Shown: piece after piece, positions 21,177 to 29,394 of the stretch
Layout: each line of letters begins with the position of its first letter
Position numbering within the stretch: position 1 is the stretch's first letter
NCBI GenBank assembly: GCA_947166565.1
Contig: CAMVEL010000013.1
Location: forward strand, 1-46,839
From: an uncultured Erysipelotrichaceae bacterium
GTDB lineage: Bacteria; Bacillota_I; Bacilli_A; RFN20; CAG-826
Reading direction: 5' to 3'
DNA: 46,839 bases
Translations under genes and position numbers: made by a program
The notes under the pieces: generated by a model
Database searches by the model: none
Seen by the model: only the letters and a program-made list of their open reading frames with translations
Told to the model about the DNA's origin: nothing

Positions 21177-22275
21177 TCGCCTCGCTCCTTCTTTCAGAAA
21201 CGAAGTAAACGTCTCCATAAGGTGCATCTATCTTCCTCCCTGCCCTTCCGGCTATCTGAACCAAACTCGCGGCATCATAGATTCTGCTGCTCGCGCATAA
21301 AACAATGACATTCAGGTTTTTGACGGTTACCCCTCTTTCCAAAATGGCGGTGGTTACCAGGAAATCATATTTGCCATTTTTGAAATCCTCGATTATCTCC
21401 TCCCTTCCGATTCGTTTTGAGGAGACATAATTCCCGTTAGGGCAAAAAGCCGATAATATCCGATAAACGACTTCGCTCATTTCGACGGAAGGTACGAAGA
21501 TAAAGGTCCTATTCCCGTTTTTTCTATAAGAAAGGAGCTTGGCGATTATGAATGAATAACGGCTTTTCCCATGTAGCAGAACCGTCTTTGGAACCGGGAT
21601 TGGATGGCGATGGAACCTCGTATGGAGGAGGAGAACCTCATTTCCGTTTTGGGAGAATTCCTTAACCAAAGCCTTAGATGGGGTTGCAGACATCAAAAGG
21701 CAATGTCCTCTAAGGGATTCCTTGAAATCGTTTTCGAGCACCTGATTTCCAGCGTAAGGGAAGGCATCGACTTCATCCATAACAAGAAGATCGAAGAAAT
21801 CCTGGTAACGGAAGAGCTGATGGGTCGTCAAAACGATGCAATCGCCGGAAGTCTCGTGAACATGTCCCCCATATACAGCGACGATCTTATTGAAGGGAAA
21901 GGCCTTCTTCAGCCTTTCGTATAGTTCGATGACAACGTCCCTCCTAGGCAAAGCGAAGCCAACGTTTAAGCCTAAGCCCATCGCATATTGGATAACCCCA
22001 TAGCTAACTTCGGTTTTTCCCGATCCACATACGGCATAAAGGAGGGTGTTCTTCCCGTTTTTGAAGTTTTCAACGATACGTTCCGATAGTTCCGCCTGCT
22101 CCTTTGATAAATCATAGGTGACCAGGGTCGGCGGAGGGGTTCCCTTGAAAGAGGTTCGACATAATTTATTGTCTTTGATAACGAAGCACTTCAGGCAATA
22201 AGGAACCCCGAGGTAATTGCCGATTAACGTTTCGTCGCGGTTGCCACAAAGGGGGCATACAAATTTTCTTCCCAT
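21109..22275 (-). CDS. comFA: ComFA-like DNA helicase/translocase
   Basis: 388 residues. An N-terminal zinc ribbon (Cys7, Cys10, Cys27, Cys30: FVCPLCGN, PYCLKCF) precedes a superfamily 2 helicase. Walker A is YAVCGSGKTEV (80-90), motif II is MDEVDAF (DEVD in place of DEAD), motif III MSATPS, and motif VI QIAGRAGRK, with GVTVKNLNVIVL before it. ComFA is a cytoplasmic ATPase that helps pull single-stranded DNA into naturally competent Firmicutes. The comFC gene overlaps its last codons, so the two are co-translated. It has no Shine-Dalgarno sequence: the ATG follows actaatagttagt. Other competence genes (comE, comG) are not in the window, so competence is only suggested. Confidence 0.87.
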   Translation of the reverse strand: MGRKFVCPLCGNRDETLIGNYLGVPYCLKCFVIKDNKLCRTSFKGTPPPTLVTYDLSKEQAELSERIVENFKNGKNTLLYAVCGSGKTEVSYGVIQYAMGLGLNVGFALPRRDVVIELYERLKKAFPFNKIVAVYGGHVHETSGDCIVLTTHQLFRYQDFFDLLVMDEVDAFPYAGNQVLENDFKESLRGHCLLMSATPSKALVKEFSQNGNEVLLLHTRFHRHPIPVPKTVLLHGKSRYSFIIAKLLSYRKNGNRTFIFVPSVEMSEVVYRILSAFCPNGNYVSSKRIGREEIIEDFKNGKYDFLVTTAILERGVTVKNLNVIVLCASSRIYDAASLVQIAGRAGRKIDAPYGDVYFVSERRSEAIEKAISEIEYCNTFLHNLSRKD

Positions 22276-22289
22276 ACTAACTATTAGTG

Positions 22290-22331
22290 GAAAAAATCAA
22301 AAAATGGCTCAGATTTTTTTCTGGGCCATTT
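22290..22331 (-). terminator. Terminator after the tsaC-rpiB fusion gene
   Basis: On the minus strand AAATGGCCCAG and CTGAGCCATTT form an 11-base stem with an A-rich loop, followed by a long T-rich run (TTTTTTGATTTTTT). It closes the prfA-prmC-tsaC/rpiB operon. Confidence 0.8.
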
Positions 22332-22348
22332 GAATTTGATGAATGAAA

Positions 22349-23401
22349 TCAGCCGATTTCTGATACACGCCTGTGATGTTTTTCCTCGCTAGAAAAATTT
22401 TCTAAAAGGAAAATATCAACTCTCTTAAGGATGTCCTTGAGGGCCATGTACTTCTGTCCAAACGCCACCATATTGGCATTGTTATGCTCACGGAGCTTAG
22501 CGGTTGCTACATCATCATAGCCGATGCCGCAACGGATGCCGTTAACTTTATTCGCAGCGATAGAGATGCCTTCCCCAGAGGTGCAGACCAAGACGCCAAA
22601 ATCTGCGAGCTTGTTGCTGACGGCTTCAGCGGCAGCCTTACCATAGATTGGATAATCGCAGCTTTTGGTGGTTTTCGTTCCGAAGTCCATAACTTCATAT
22701 CCAGCCTGAAGAAGGTGTTTTCTAATAGCCTGTTTGGCTTTGAATCCACCATGGTCAGCGCCTAAAGCAATCCTTAAAGGATTGAGCCTTCCGTCGTTAT
22801 GGGCGGAAACGATGTCTTCAAAGGCAACTGGACCTTCCCTTACCAAGGAAATTCCGTCGGTCAAATCGACAATCGTCGATGGGATATTTTTAACGCATTC
22901 GCCTTTGATAATCGCATCGATTTTTCCATCGAATTCTTTCTTAACTTCTTCGAGCGTGGTTAAGGGCGGGTTACCGGAAATATTCGCGGAAGGAACAAGA
23001 AGAGGAACACCGACTTCTTCGATAAGATTTCTAACGTTTTGATCTTCTGGAACTCTAATTCCAATAACCCCGGTTCCTAAATCAACCCATTGCTTGGTAG
23101 ATTTTCTTGCATTGAGCAAAGCCGTAACCTCTCCAGGGAAGAATTTCTTAAGAACGGAATTAGCGGGAGCGTCTATTTCAACGTATTTAGCAGCCATGCC
23201 CAAACTTCCGCACATAAGGGTAAAAGGCTTATTTGGGGAACGCCTTTTGACTTCGACCAGGTTCCTATATGGCTCAGGTTTTGATGAGATGACCGCTAGA
23301 CCATATACGGTATCGGTTGGGAAAGCGACTATCCCACCTTTTTTGAGTATACGCACCGCTTCTTTTTTGTTTTCCCATGTCAGGATTTTTGTTTCTTCCA
23401 T
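22349..23401 (-). CDS. Fusion of threonylcarbamoyl-AMP synthase (TsaC/Sua5) and ribose-5-phosphate isomerase B
   Basis: 350 residues, two complete enzymes in one chain. Residues ~8-200 are the YrdC/TsaC domain (GGIVAFPTDTVYGL, then KRRSPNKPF at 52-60, PSANISGNPP, STIVDL), which makes the threonylcarbamoyl-AMP used for t6A37 in ANN-reading tRNAs. Residues ~209-350 are RpiB (IALGADHGGFKAK, catalytic Cys273 in LVCTSGEGISIAANK, REHNNANMVAFG with His306, HHRRVSEI), which interconverts ribulose-5- and ribose-5-phosphate. The usual RpiB CGTGIG loop is CTSGEG. No stop or frameshift lies between them. In B. subtilis the two are separate neighbours in the ywl cluster after prfA-prmC, so the fusion follows from gene order. 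The gene is 12 bases after prmC. Confidence 0.93.
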   Translation of the reverse strand: MEETKILTWENKKEAVRILKKGGIVAFPTDTVYGLAVISSKPEPYRNLVEVKRRSPNKPFTLMCGSLGMAAKYVEIDAPANSVLKKFFPGEVTALLNARKSTKQWVDLGTGVIGIRVPEDQNVRNLIEEVGVPLLVPSANISGNPPLTTLEEVKKEFDGKIDAIIKGECVKNIPSTIVDLTDGISLVREGPVAFEDIVSAHNDGRLNPLRIALGADHGGFKAKQAIRKHLLQAGYEVMDFGTKTTKSCDYPIYGKAAAEAVSNKLADFGVLVCTSGEGISIAANKVNGIRCGIGYDDVATAKLREHNNANMVAFGQKYMALKDILKRVDIFLLENFSSEEKHHRRVSEIG

Positions 23402-23413
23402 AACAATTTCCCC

Positions 23414-24259
23414 CTATTCGCAGAATACGAAGAGGAACCTCGTGAGGCCATTTAGGTCCTCGATGAATTCATATTCGTATTTCTCTAGGTATTTTTCCAT
23501 AAGCGAAATTAGATAGTCCTTAAGATCGTAGCCAATCTCAAAGCACATCAATAACGAGCCCTTCTTAACTTTCTTATAATCGCGGAAGATGTCTTCATAT
23601 ACGGAGGCCCCTTCTTCAAGCCATAAGGCGGAAGCTGGTTCATAGAGCCTGACCGATTCTTGGGCTTCTTCCTTGTTTTTGATGTAAGGGGGATTGCTGA
23701 CGATGATATCGAGGTTCATGTTGGCCTTGATAAAGGGTTCAAGCGATCTTCCTTGAAGAGTCGAGATATTCATCCCGCTATCGGCGATGTTCTTTCTCGC
23801 TACTTCAAGGGCATCTTCGGAGATATCGCTCGCGGTGATGAGCCAGTTTTTGGCAAGGCTCTTCAGGGCAATCGCAATGCAACCGGAGCCCGTCCCGATA
23901 TCCGCGACCACCAAATAATTACGGGGGTCATAATAGTCATAGATCCTTTCGCTGATTAAAGCTATCAACTCCTCGGTTTCCCCGCGTGGTATAAGGACCC
24001 TTCTATCGACGTAGAGACGATGTTTTAAAAACTTGGCTTCGTTAATTACGTATTCAAGGGGTTCTCCCTGCAAAATCCTTGCAAATCTCTCATCAAAACG
24101 TGAATCTGCAGGGATTTCATCGTTAAAGTGGAGATAGACGTCCGCAGGGGATGGAAGGTTCAATTCATACGCCAAAAGAAGACGGATATCGTTGGACATG
24201 ACGCCTAGGGGTTTACCCTTTTCCAAAGCTAAACGATATACTTCCTCAACCTTAGGCAT
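23414..24259 (-). CDS. prmC: Release factor glutamine methyltransferase PrmC
   Basis: 281 residues from the ATG at 24259, which has GAGGAG seven bases upstream inside the end of prfA; a longer frame to 24295 lies within prfA. It methylates the glutamine of the GGQ motif of RF1 and RF2 with S-adenosylmethionine. The N-terminal helical domain (1-85) is followed by RVLIPRGETEEL, the SAM-binding VADIGTGSGCIAIALK and the active-site VSNPPYIKN. The gene overlaps prfA by eight bases, so enzyme and substrate are co-translated. Its other substrate, RF2, is encoded 6 kb away. Confidence 0.95.
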   Translation of the reverse strand: MPKVEEVYRLALEKGKPLGVMSNDIRLLLAYELNLPSPADVYLHFNDEIPADSRFDERFARILQGEPLEYVINEAKFLKHRLYVDRRVLIPRGETEELIALISERIYDYYDPRNYLVVADIGTGSGCIAIALKSLAKNWLITASDISEDALEVARKNIADSGMNISTLQGRSLEPFIKANMNLDIIVSNPPYIKNKEEAQESVRLYEPASALWLEEGASVYEDIFRDYKKVKKGSLLMCFEIGYDLKDYLISLMEKYLEKYEYEFIEDLNGLTRFLFVFCE

Positions 24260-25331
24260 TCGTGGTCTCCTCAAGCATTTTTTGTTCTTGGTCAAAGTGG
24301 ATCAAAGCCTCGATGATGCCGTCGATTTCCCCTTCCATGACGCGGTCAAGGGTATTAACCGTGAAGCCGATGCGGTGATCGGTGACGCGGTTTTGGGGAT
24401 AGTTGTATGTTCTGATTTTCTCGCTTCTTTCGCCGGTTCCGACTTTGAGTTTTCTTTCCTGGGCCCTCTTGGAATCTTCCTGTTCCTGGAAGAAGGCGAA
24501 AACCTTGGCCCTAATCATCTGCATGGCGATTTCCTTGTTTTGAAGTTGGGCTTTCTCGGTTTGGCAAGCCGCCACCAAACCGGTGGGAAGGTGGGTGATG
24601 CGAACCGCGGATTCGGTCTTATTGACGTTTTGACCACCTGCTCCTTGGGAATGGTAGGTATCGATCTTCAAATCGTTGGGATTGATGTTGACCTCAACCT
24701 CTTTTGCTTCAGGCATGACCAAAACGGTCGCGGTGGATGTATGGATTCTACCGCTTGCTTCGGTCTTTGGGACACGTTGAACGCGATGGGCGCCACTTTC
24801 GAATTTGAGTTTGGAATAGACCAAGTCACCTTTGATAAGAACGGAAACGCTCGCATATCCTCCGGCCGCGCCTAAGGAAGCATCTAGAAGTTTAACCTGC
24901 CATCCTTGTTTTTCGGCGTAACGGGTATACATCCTAAGGAGGTCGCCCGCGAAGATGTTGGCTTCGTCACCACCGACGGCCCCACGGATTTCGACGATGA
25001 TGTTCTTGTCGTCGTTAGGATCTTTGGGCAAAAGGAGGATTTTGAATTCGTCTTCCATCTTCTCCATCGCGGCCTGAGCCTCTTTCCTAGTAGCCTTAGC
25101 AAAATCGGCCATCTCGGGATCGTCTTCTAAAAGAAGCGAATCCTCTACATCCCTCTCCAATTTAAGATATTCCTCATAACGTTTCGCGGCTTCTTCGAGA
25201 TTTCCCTTTTCCTTGTTGAGTTTGGTAAAAGCCTCGACGTCATTGACTATTTCTTCTTTTTCGAGCTCTTTTTCAAGGGCGTTATAACGGTCCCTTGTGG
25301 CGTTGAGCCTTTTTCTCATACTTTCTTCCAT
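24252..25331 (-). CDS. prfA: Peptide chain release factor 1
   Basis: 359 residues, normal length. RF1 releases peptides at UAA and UAG. The N-terminal domain is helical and very charged (1-105). Domain 2 contains the recognition motif in RVPKTEASGRIHTSTATV (PxT, here P-K-T), which separates RF1 from RF2 (SPF). The catalytic GGQ is in SQGAGGQNVNKTES. An extended -10 promoter lies at 25361. AAGGAA lies 11 bases before the first ATG; a second ATG four codons on is also possible. It heads the operon prfA-prmC-tsaC/rpiB. Confidence 0.96.
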   Translation of the reverse strand: MEESMRKRLNATRDRYNALEKELEKEEIVNDVEAFTKLNKEKGNLEEAAKRYEEYLKLERDVEDSLLLEDDPEMADFAKATRKEAQAAMEKMEDEFKILLLPKDPNDDKNIIVEIRGAVGGDEANIFAGDLLRMYTRYAEKQGWQVKLLDASLGAAGGYASVSVLIKGDLVYSKLKFESGAHRVQRVPKTEASGRIHTSTATVLVMPEAKEVEVNINPNDLKIDTYHSQGAGGQNVNKTESAVRITHLPTGLVAACQTEKAQLQNKEIAMQMIRAKVFAFFQEQEDSKRAQERKLKVGTGERSEKIRTYNYPQNRVTDHRIGFTVNTLDRVMEGEIDGIIEALIHFDQEQKMLEETTNA

Positions 25332-25360
25332 ATTCGCAAGTGTTCCTTCTAACCTTGGAG

Positions 25361-25369
25361 ATTATACCA
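25361..25369 (-). promoter_or_regulatory. prfA promoter, extended -10
   Basis: On the minus strand TGGTATAAT is a perfect extended -10 element, 30 bases before the prfA ATG. The -35 region (TAATAA) is poor, as is usual for this class. Confidence 0.6.
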
Positions 25370-25418
25370 TTCTTCCCGCTTACTTATTAATGAGCAAAAA
25401 TGCAAAAAGGGGCCTATT

Positions 25419-25452
25419 CATTCTTTGAAGAATGGGGTCGGTGGTTTATAAT
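25419..25452 (+). promoter_or_regulatory. dnaX promoter with palindrome over the -35 box
   Basis: TTGAAG (25425-25430) and TATAAT (25447-25452) are 16 bases apart. The inverted repeat CATTCTTTGAAGAATG (25419-25434) covers the -35 box. The -10 box ends 14 bases before the dnaX ATG at 25467, so the leader would be only about seven bases and cannot hold a ribosome site. Confidence 0.6.
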
Positions 25453-25466
25453 TGCATAGCAACATT

Positions 25467-27500
25467 ATGGCTTACACCGCACTTTACAATAAATATCGCC
25501 CGAAGACATTCGAGCAAGTCGTTGGACAACAAGCGATTGTCCGTACATTAAGGAACGCGATCAACAACAATAAAATCGCCCATGCCTATCTTTTCTGTGG
25601 ACCAAGAGGAACAGGTAAAACCTCTATGGCGAGGCTTTTCGCCAAAGCCTTGAACTGCGGGGAAGGCATCGGCCATCAATGCAATGAATGCGAATCATGC
25701 CGTTTATTGAACGAAGGTTCCCATCCTGACGTCGTCGAAATCGACGCGGCCAGCAACAATGGCGTCGAACAGGTCCGTGACTTGATCGAACAGGTCCGTT
25801 ATAGCCCGATCAAGGGTAGAATGAAGGTCTATATCATCGACGAAGTCCATATGATGAGCCCGGGCGCTTTCAACGCCTTATTGAAGACTTTGGAAGAACC
25901 CCCGGAGCACGTTATCTTCATTTTGGCGACAACCGAGCCCCATAAGGTTCTTGCCACCATCCTTTCGCGTTGCCAACGTTATGATTTCGGGAAAATCCCC
26001 GATAAGGAAATCAAAGGCAAACTTACGGAAATCCTGAAATTAGAGGGAATCCGTTATGAAGACGGGGCCTTGGATGAAATCACCGAACTTGCCGATGGTG
26101 GGATGCGCGACGCCTTATCTTTGCTTGATCAAGCACTGGCATATGGAGGCAACGCCCTTTTGGAAAAGGATGTTTTGCAGGTCTTCGGCTTAACTTCCGT
26201 CAAAGAGAAAATCGACCTCTTAAAGATGGTAAGTTCAGGCGAAGTTGCCTCGGTTTTAGGTAAATTAGGCGACTTCCTCGATTCTGGTGTCGACATCAAA
26301 AGGCTTTCCGGAAGCTTGCTCGATATCCTTAAAGAGGAACTCATCTATAGAAGAGTGGGAGATGTTACCTACGCGAAAACGTTAAATCTTGATGAAGCTG
26401 AAGATTTATCTTCATATATCGATAGCAAACGGGCCAACGAGATGATTGACCTCCTCGTCAAAGCCCAAATCGAATTCAAAAACGTTTCCAACATCCGTTC
26501 TTTGTTCGAGCTTACCCTCCTTCAAATGACCACTTTGTTCGGCGGAGACAAAAAAGACGTAATCGTCACCCCGATTAGGCCACTAGGCAAGACCGCTCCC
26601 GTTATTGAAGAAGTTAAACCAGTTGAGGTTAAGCCTGAGCCTATCAAAGAAGAACCCGTTAAGCCGGCTGAAGAGCCAAAACCTGTCGTTAAGGAACCTA
26701 TGATTGAGGAGCCTAAACCGGAAGCAGCACCAATCCATAAAGAGCCCGAATATGATCCGTTTAGGGATGGCACATACACGGGATCGGTGGCTCCTGCTTT
26801 CCTTTTCGAAGAGGATCCAAACGAGAAAAAGCCACAGGTTATAACTGAACCGGTTAAAGAAGAACCTATCGTTGAGGAAAGGCCCGTTGAGGCCGCTACA
26901 GCCGTTGAAGAACCTATAGAAGAGGTTGTTGAACAAAAGGAAGAGCCGGTTAAGCCAACCGAAGAGCCAAAACCCGTTGAAGTTCCTAAAAAGGGAGAAC
27001 CCGTTATTCAAGAAACGCCTAAGGAAGAACCCAAAAAGCCGATGCTCAATGCTTCTTCTTTGCAGAACACCAAGATCGTCAGCGAGGGAACTCCAGTTCA
27101 TTTGGACGACGAAACATGCATCAAGATCATGGTTCTTGGCGGAAAGCATAAGGCGGAACGCAGAGGCCTATTGGAGAAATGGGGAGAGCTCAACAGCCTT
27201 TCCTATGATATTCTCTGCGGGGAAGCCGCGACCCTTATTTCCAAAGGACAGCCGTATTGCTTATGCGGGGAGGCCTTGCTATTAAGTTTCAGATACGCCA
27301 ATCAAGCGGAACGCATTAACCTCAAGGAAAACCAAAAAACCGTTTCCGAAATCATTTCCTTGCTTTTAGGAAGGAAGGTCTTCGTTTACGCGATTGATCC
27401 GCGAGACGTCAACAGGCTTATGAGCAACCATACCGCGAAAGCCCAACTTGGCTTGTTGCCAAAAGCCGACACCATAGTTTTAGAATTGCCTAAGGAGTAA
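25467..27500 (+). CDS. dnaX: DNA polymerase III subunit gamma/tau
   Basis: 677 residues from the ATG at 25467 (MAYTALYNKYRPKTFEQVVG), the conserved start; a TTG at 25452 overlaps the -10 box. It is the clamp-loader motor. Domain I has GPRGTGKTSMAR (Walker A), a zinc module with four cysteines (CGEGIGHQCNECESC), and VYIIDEVHMM (Walker B); SRCQRYDF is the SRC motif. Domain III ends near 360. Then comes a ~200-residue Pro/Glu/Lys/Val-rich linker (units like KPVEVKPEPIKEEPVKP) and a C-terminal domain (~550-677). A run of six A bases at 26550-26555 sits exactly at the domain III/linker junction. It heads the operon dnaX-ebfC-recR-holB-ricT-rsmI. Confidence 0.96.
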   Translation: MAYTALYNKYRPKTFEQVVGQQAIVRTLRNAINNNKIAHAYLFCGPRGTGKTSMARLFAKALNCGEGIGHQCNECESCRLLNEGSHPDVVEIDAASNNGVEQVRDLIEQVRYSPIKGRMKVYIIDEVHMMSPGAFNALLKTLEEPPEHVIFILATTEPHKVLATILSRCQRYDFGKIPDKEIKGKLTEILKLEGIRYEDGALDEITELADGGMRDALSLLDQALAYGGNALLEKDVLQVFGLTSVKEKIDLLKMVSSGEVASVLGKLGDFLDSGVDIKRLSGSLLDILKEELIYRRVGDVTYAKTLNLDEAEDLSSYIDSKRANEMIDLLVKAQIEFKNVSNIRSLFELTLLQMTTLFGGDKKDVIVTPIRPLGKTAPVIEEVKPVEVKPEPIKEEPVKPAEEPKPVVKEPMIEEPKPEAAPIHKEPEYDPFRDGTYTGSVAPAFLFEEDPNEKKPQVITEPVKEEPIVEERPVEAATAVEEPIEEVVEQKEEPVKPTEEPKPVEVPKKGEPVIQETPKEEPKKPMLNASSLQNTKIVSEGTPVHLDDETCIKIMVLGGKHKAERRGLLEKWGELNSLSYDILCGEAATLISKGQPYCLCGEALLLSFRYANQAERINLKENQKTVSEIISLLLGRKVFVYAIDPRDVNRLMSNHTAKAQLGLLPKADTIVLELPKE

Positions 27501-27506
27501 TTGAAT

Positions 27507-27809
27507 ATGAACCAAATGCAACAGATGCTACAAAACGCCCAACGTATGCAGCGCGCGATGGAAAAAGCCCACGCGGAACTCGCCGCGAAGGAATTCACCG
27601 TTTCCAAAAACGGAATGGTCGAACTTGTCATGATGGGCGACCGCAGCGTGAAGAGCCTTTCCATCGACCCCGATGCGATCGACGCGGACAACAAGGAAAT
27701 GCTTGAAGAGACCATCGTTCTCGCCCTTAATGAAGCCCTTGAACAAATTCAAGACGCCTATGATGAAATCGAGGAAAAGATCGCTGGTCGTAGCGGAGTT
27801 CTTTTCTAA
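27507..27809 (+). CDS. ebfC: Nucleoid-associated protein, YbaB/EbfC family
   Basis: 100 residues from the ATG at 27507, with AAGGAG upstream, inside the dnaX end region. The sequence begins MNQMQQMLQNAQRMQRAMEK, a long helix of the tweezer-like dimer. The central sheet follows (KEFTVSKNGMVELVMMGDRS, VKSLSIDP), and then a second helix (LALNEALEQIQDAYDEIEEK). The family binds DNA as a dimer and is almost always between dnaX and recR. The stop overlaps the recR start by one base (TAATG). The family role in Bacilli is not firmly defined. Confidence 0.93.
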   Translation: MNQMQQMLQNAQRMQRAMEKAHAELAAKEFTVSKNGMVELVMMGDRSVKSLSIDPDAIDADNKEMLEETIVLALNEALEQIQDAYDEIEEKIAGRSGVLF

Positions 27810-28405
27810 TGAACGATTCCCCAAGCTTTGCCTCTTTAATCGATTCCTTCTCCAAACTTCCCGGAATTGGGGCCAAAACCGCCGAAAGGATGGCCTATGC
27901 CGTTTTGGAAATGAGAGAAGAAGATGCCCTGGAGTTTTCGTCTGCGATCGCTAACGTAAAACAAAGAATCCACAAATGTCCGAAATGCGGTTTATACACC
28001 GAAAGCGATTTATGTGACATTTGTTCAGACCATGAACGTGACCGTTCGACCCTTATCGTCGTCTCCTTCCCAAAAGATGCCTATTCATTTGAACGCATCA
28101 GCGGCTTCCGCGGCCTTTACCACGTGCTAGGAGGGGTCATATCCCCAAGCAAAGGAATGGGAATGGGCGAACTTGCCATCGACTCCTTGTTAAAGAGGAT
28201 TGATGAAGACGAAGTCAAGGAAGTCGTCTTGGCTACCAACCCGACCCTTGAAGGAGAAACAACCGCTTTGTTCCTTGCCAAACTATTGGACGGGAAAGAC
28301 GTCACGGTAACTCGCTTAGCCTATGGATTGCCAATGGGCTCATCCCTTGATTACGCGGATTCCTTGACCCTCTCGAAAGCTCTTGAAGGCAGGAAGAAAA
28401 TCTAG
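27809..28405 (+). CDS. recR: Recombination protein RecR
   Basis: 198 residues, normal length. The N-terminal helix-hairpin-helix (FSKLPGIGAKTAERMAYAVL) binds DNA. The Cys4 zinc finger is CPKCGLYTESDLCDIC (~57-72). The Toprim domain follows (LIVVSFPKDAYSFERI, then YHVLGGVISPSKGMG) and a Walker-B-like C-terminal part ends TRLAYGLPMGSSLDYADSLT. RecR works with RecO and RecF to load RecA at gaps. It is co-translated with ebfC and lies eight bases before holB. Confidence 0.95.
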   Translation: MNDSPSFASLIDSFSKLPGIGAKTAERMAYAVLEMREEDALEFSSAIANVKQRIHKCPKCGLYTESDLCDICSDHERDRSTLIVVSFPKDAYSFERISGFRGLYHVLGGVISPSKGMGMGELAIDSLLKRIDEDEVKEVVLATNPTLEGETTALFLAKLLDGKDVTVTRLAYGLPMGSSLDYADSLTLSKALEGRKKI

Positions 28406-28413
28406 GAGACAAT

Positions 28414-29391
28414 ATGTCGATCGGTGGATATATCAAAAACAAGCAACCCTTGGTATATCGCACTTTTTCCAATGCCTTAGAAAGCGGAAAACTAGCGCAT
28501 GCCTACCTTCTTTTAGGAGAGGCTGGCACTCCGCTAAAGGAAGCCGCGATGTATTTGGCGAAGAGCGTCCTTTGTGATTATCCAAGCCCTTTGGCGGACG
28601 AAGAATGCATCATCTGCCGCCGCATCGAGATGAACGATTATCCGGATTTCATCTTCTATGATGGTGAGGAAAACAGCGTTAAGAAAGGCGACATCTCCTC
28701 TCTGACCGCCCTATTCAGCCAAACCCCTTTGGAAAGCAAGGGAATCATGGTTTATGTCATCAACCATGTTGAGAACATGACGGTCGATGCCGCCAATTCC
28801 CTTTTGAAGTTCCTCGAGGAACCTCCATCCAACACATACGCGTTCTTAACAAGCCAAAACGAGGCCAAGGTTCTTCCCACTATCATTTCGCGTTGCGAAA
28901 AGCTACGTCTCCTCCTTTCTAGCCGTAAGGAGGTTATCGAAGAAGCGAAAAACCTAGGTGTGAATAAAGAGGATGCCGAAATCCTTTCCCATTTCATCAA
29001 CGACGCCGAATTATTGAAGGCGGAAACGGAAAACGGCGATTACCAAACCATCAAGGATGCCTTAGGCGATTTCCTTGATGCGTTGGTCCAAAATAAGGGG
29101 AAAGCCCGTTTCATTATGGAGACAAATGTCATCCCGGTTTTGAAAACCAAGCAGGGCCTGCGTCTGTTTTTCGATATTTTTGTTTTGATTTTAGAAGAGG
29201 CTATATCCAAGAAAAGAGGTTCGCCCATCTTTTTGGAGTCCTATGATACAATATTGACGGCGTTAGCGAACAAGCTTCCGCATCTCGAAGATACCGTCCT
29301 CTCCGTCATGACGATGAGAGGGGAAATTGAACTTAATATCAATAGCGGCCTTCTTTTAACACATTTGGTGAATGAAATCGCCAAGGAGTAG
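28414..29391 (+). CDS. holB: DNA polymerase III subunit delta prime
   Basis: 325 residues. It has the clamp-loader AAA+ fold: LAHAYLLLGEAGTPLKEAA in the Walker A position, without the GxxGxGK[ST] needed for ATP, as expected for the non-ATPase delta' subunit. A cysteine pair (DEECIICRRIE) is the remains of the zinc module. VYVINHVENMTVDAANSLLK and FLEEPPSNTYAFL are the sensor-side motifs, and TIISRCEKLRL contains the SRC arginine finger that acts on the neighbouring DnaX site. The C-terminal collar domain is helical. It is four bases before ricT. Confidence 0.92.
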   Translation: MSIGGYIKNKQPLVYRTFSNALESGKLAHAYLLLGEAGTPLKEAAMYLAKSVLCDYPSPLADEECIICRRIEMNDYPDFIFYDGEENSVKKGDISSLTALFSQTPLESKGIMVYVINHVENMTVDAANSLLKFLEEPPSNTYAFLTSQNEAKVLPTIISRCEKLRLLLSSRKEVIEEAKNLGVNKEDAEILSHFINDAELLKAETENGDYQTIKDALGDFLDALVQNKGKARFIMETNVIPVLKTKQGLRLFFDIFVLILEEAISKKRGSPIFLESYDTILTALANKLPHLEDTVLSVMTMRGEIELNINSGLLLTHLVNEIAKE

Positions 29392-29394
29392 ACC

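Noticed and set aside
20562-22275. comFA and comFC as proof of natural competence
   Set aside because: Both genes are often kept in non-competent Firmicutes and no pilus or DNA-channel genes are in the window.
26583-27149. A 188-codon minus-strand frame inside dnaX rich in Phe, Leu, Asn and Trp
   Set aside because: It is the antisense of the Glu/Pro/Lys-rich linker and only a composition effect.
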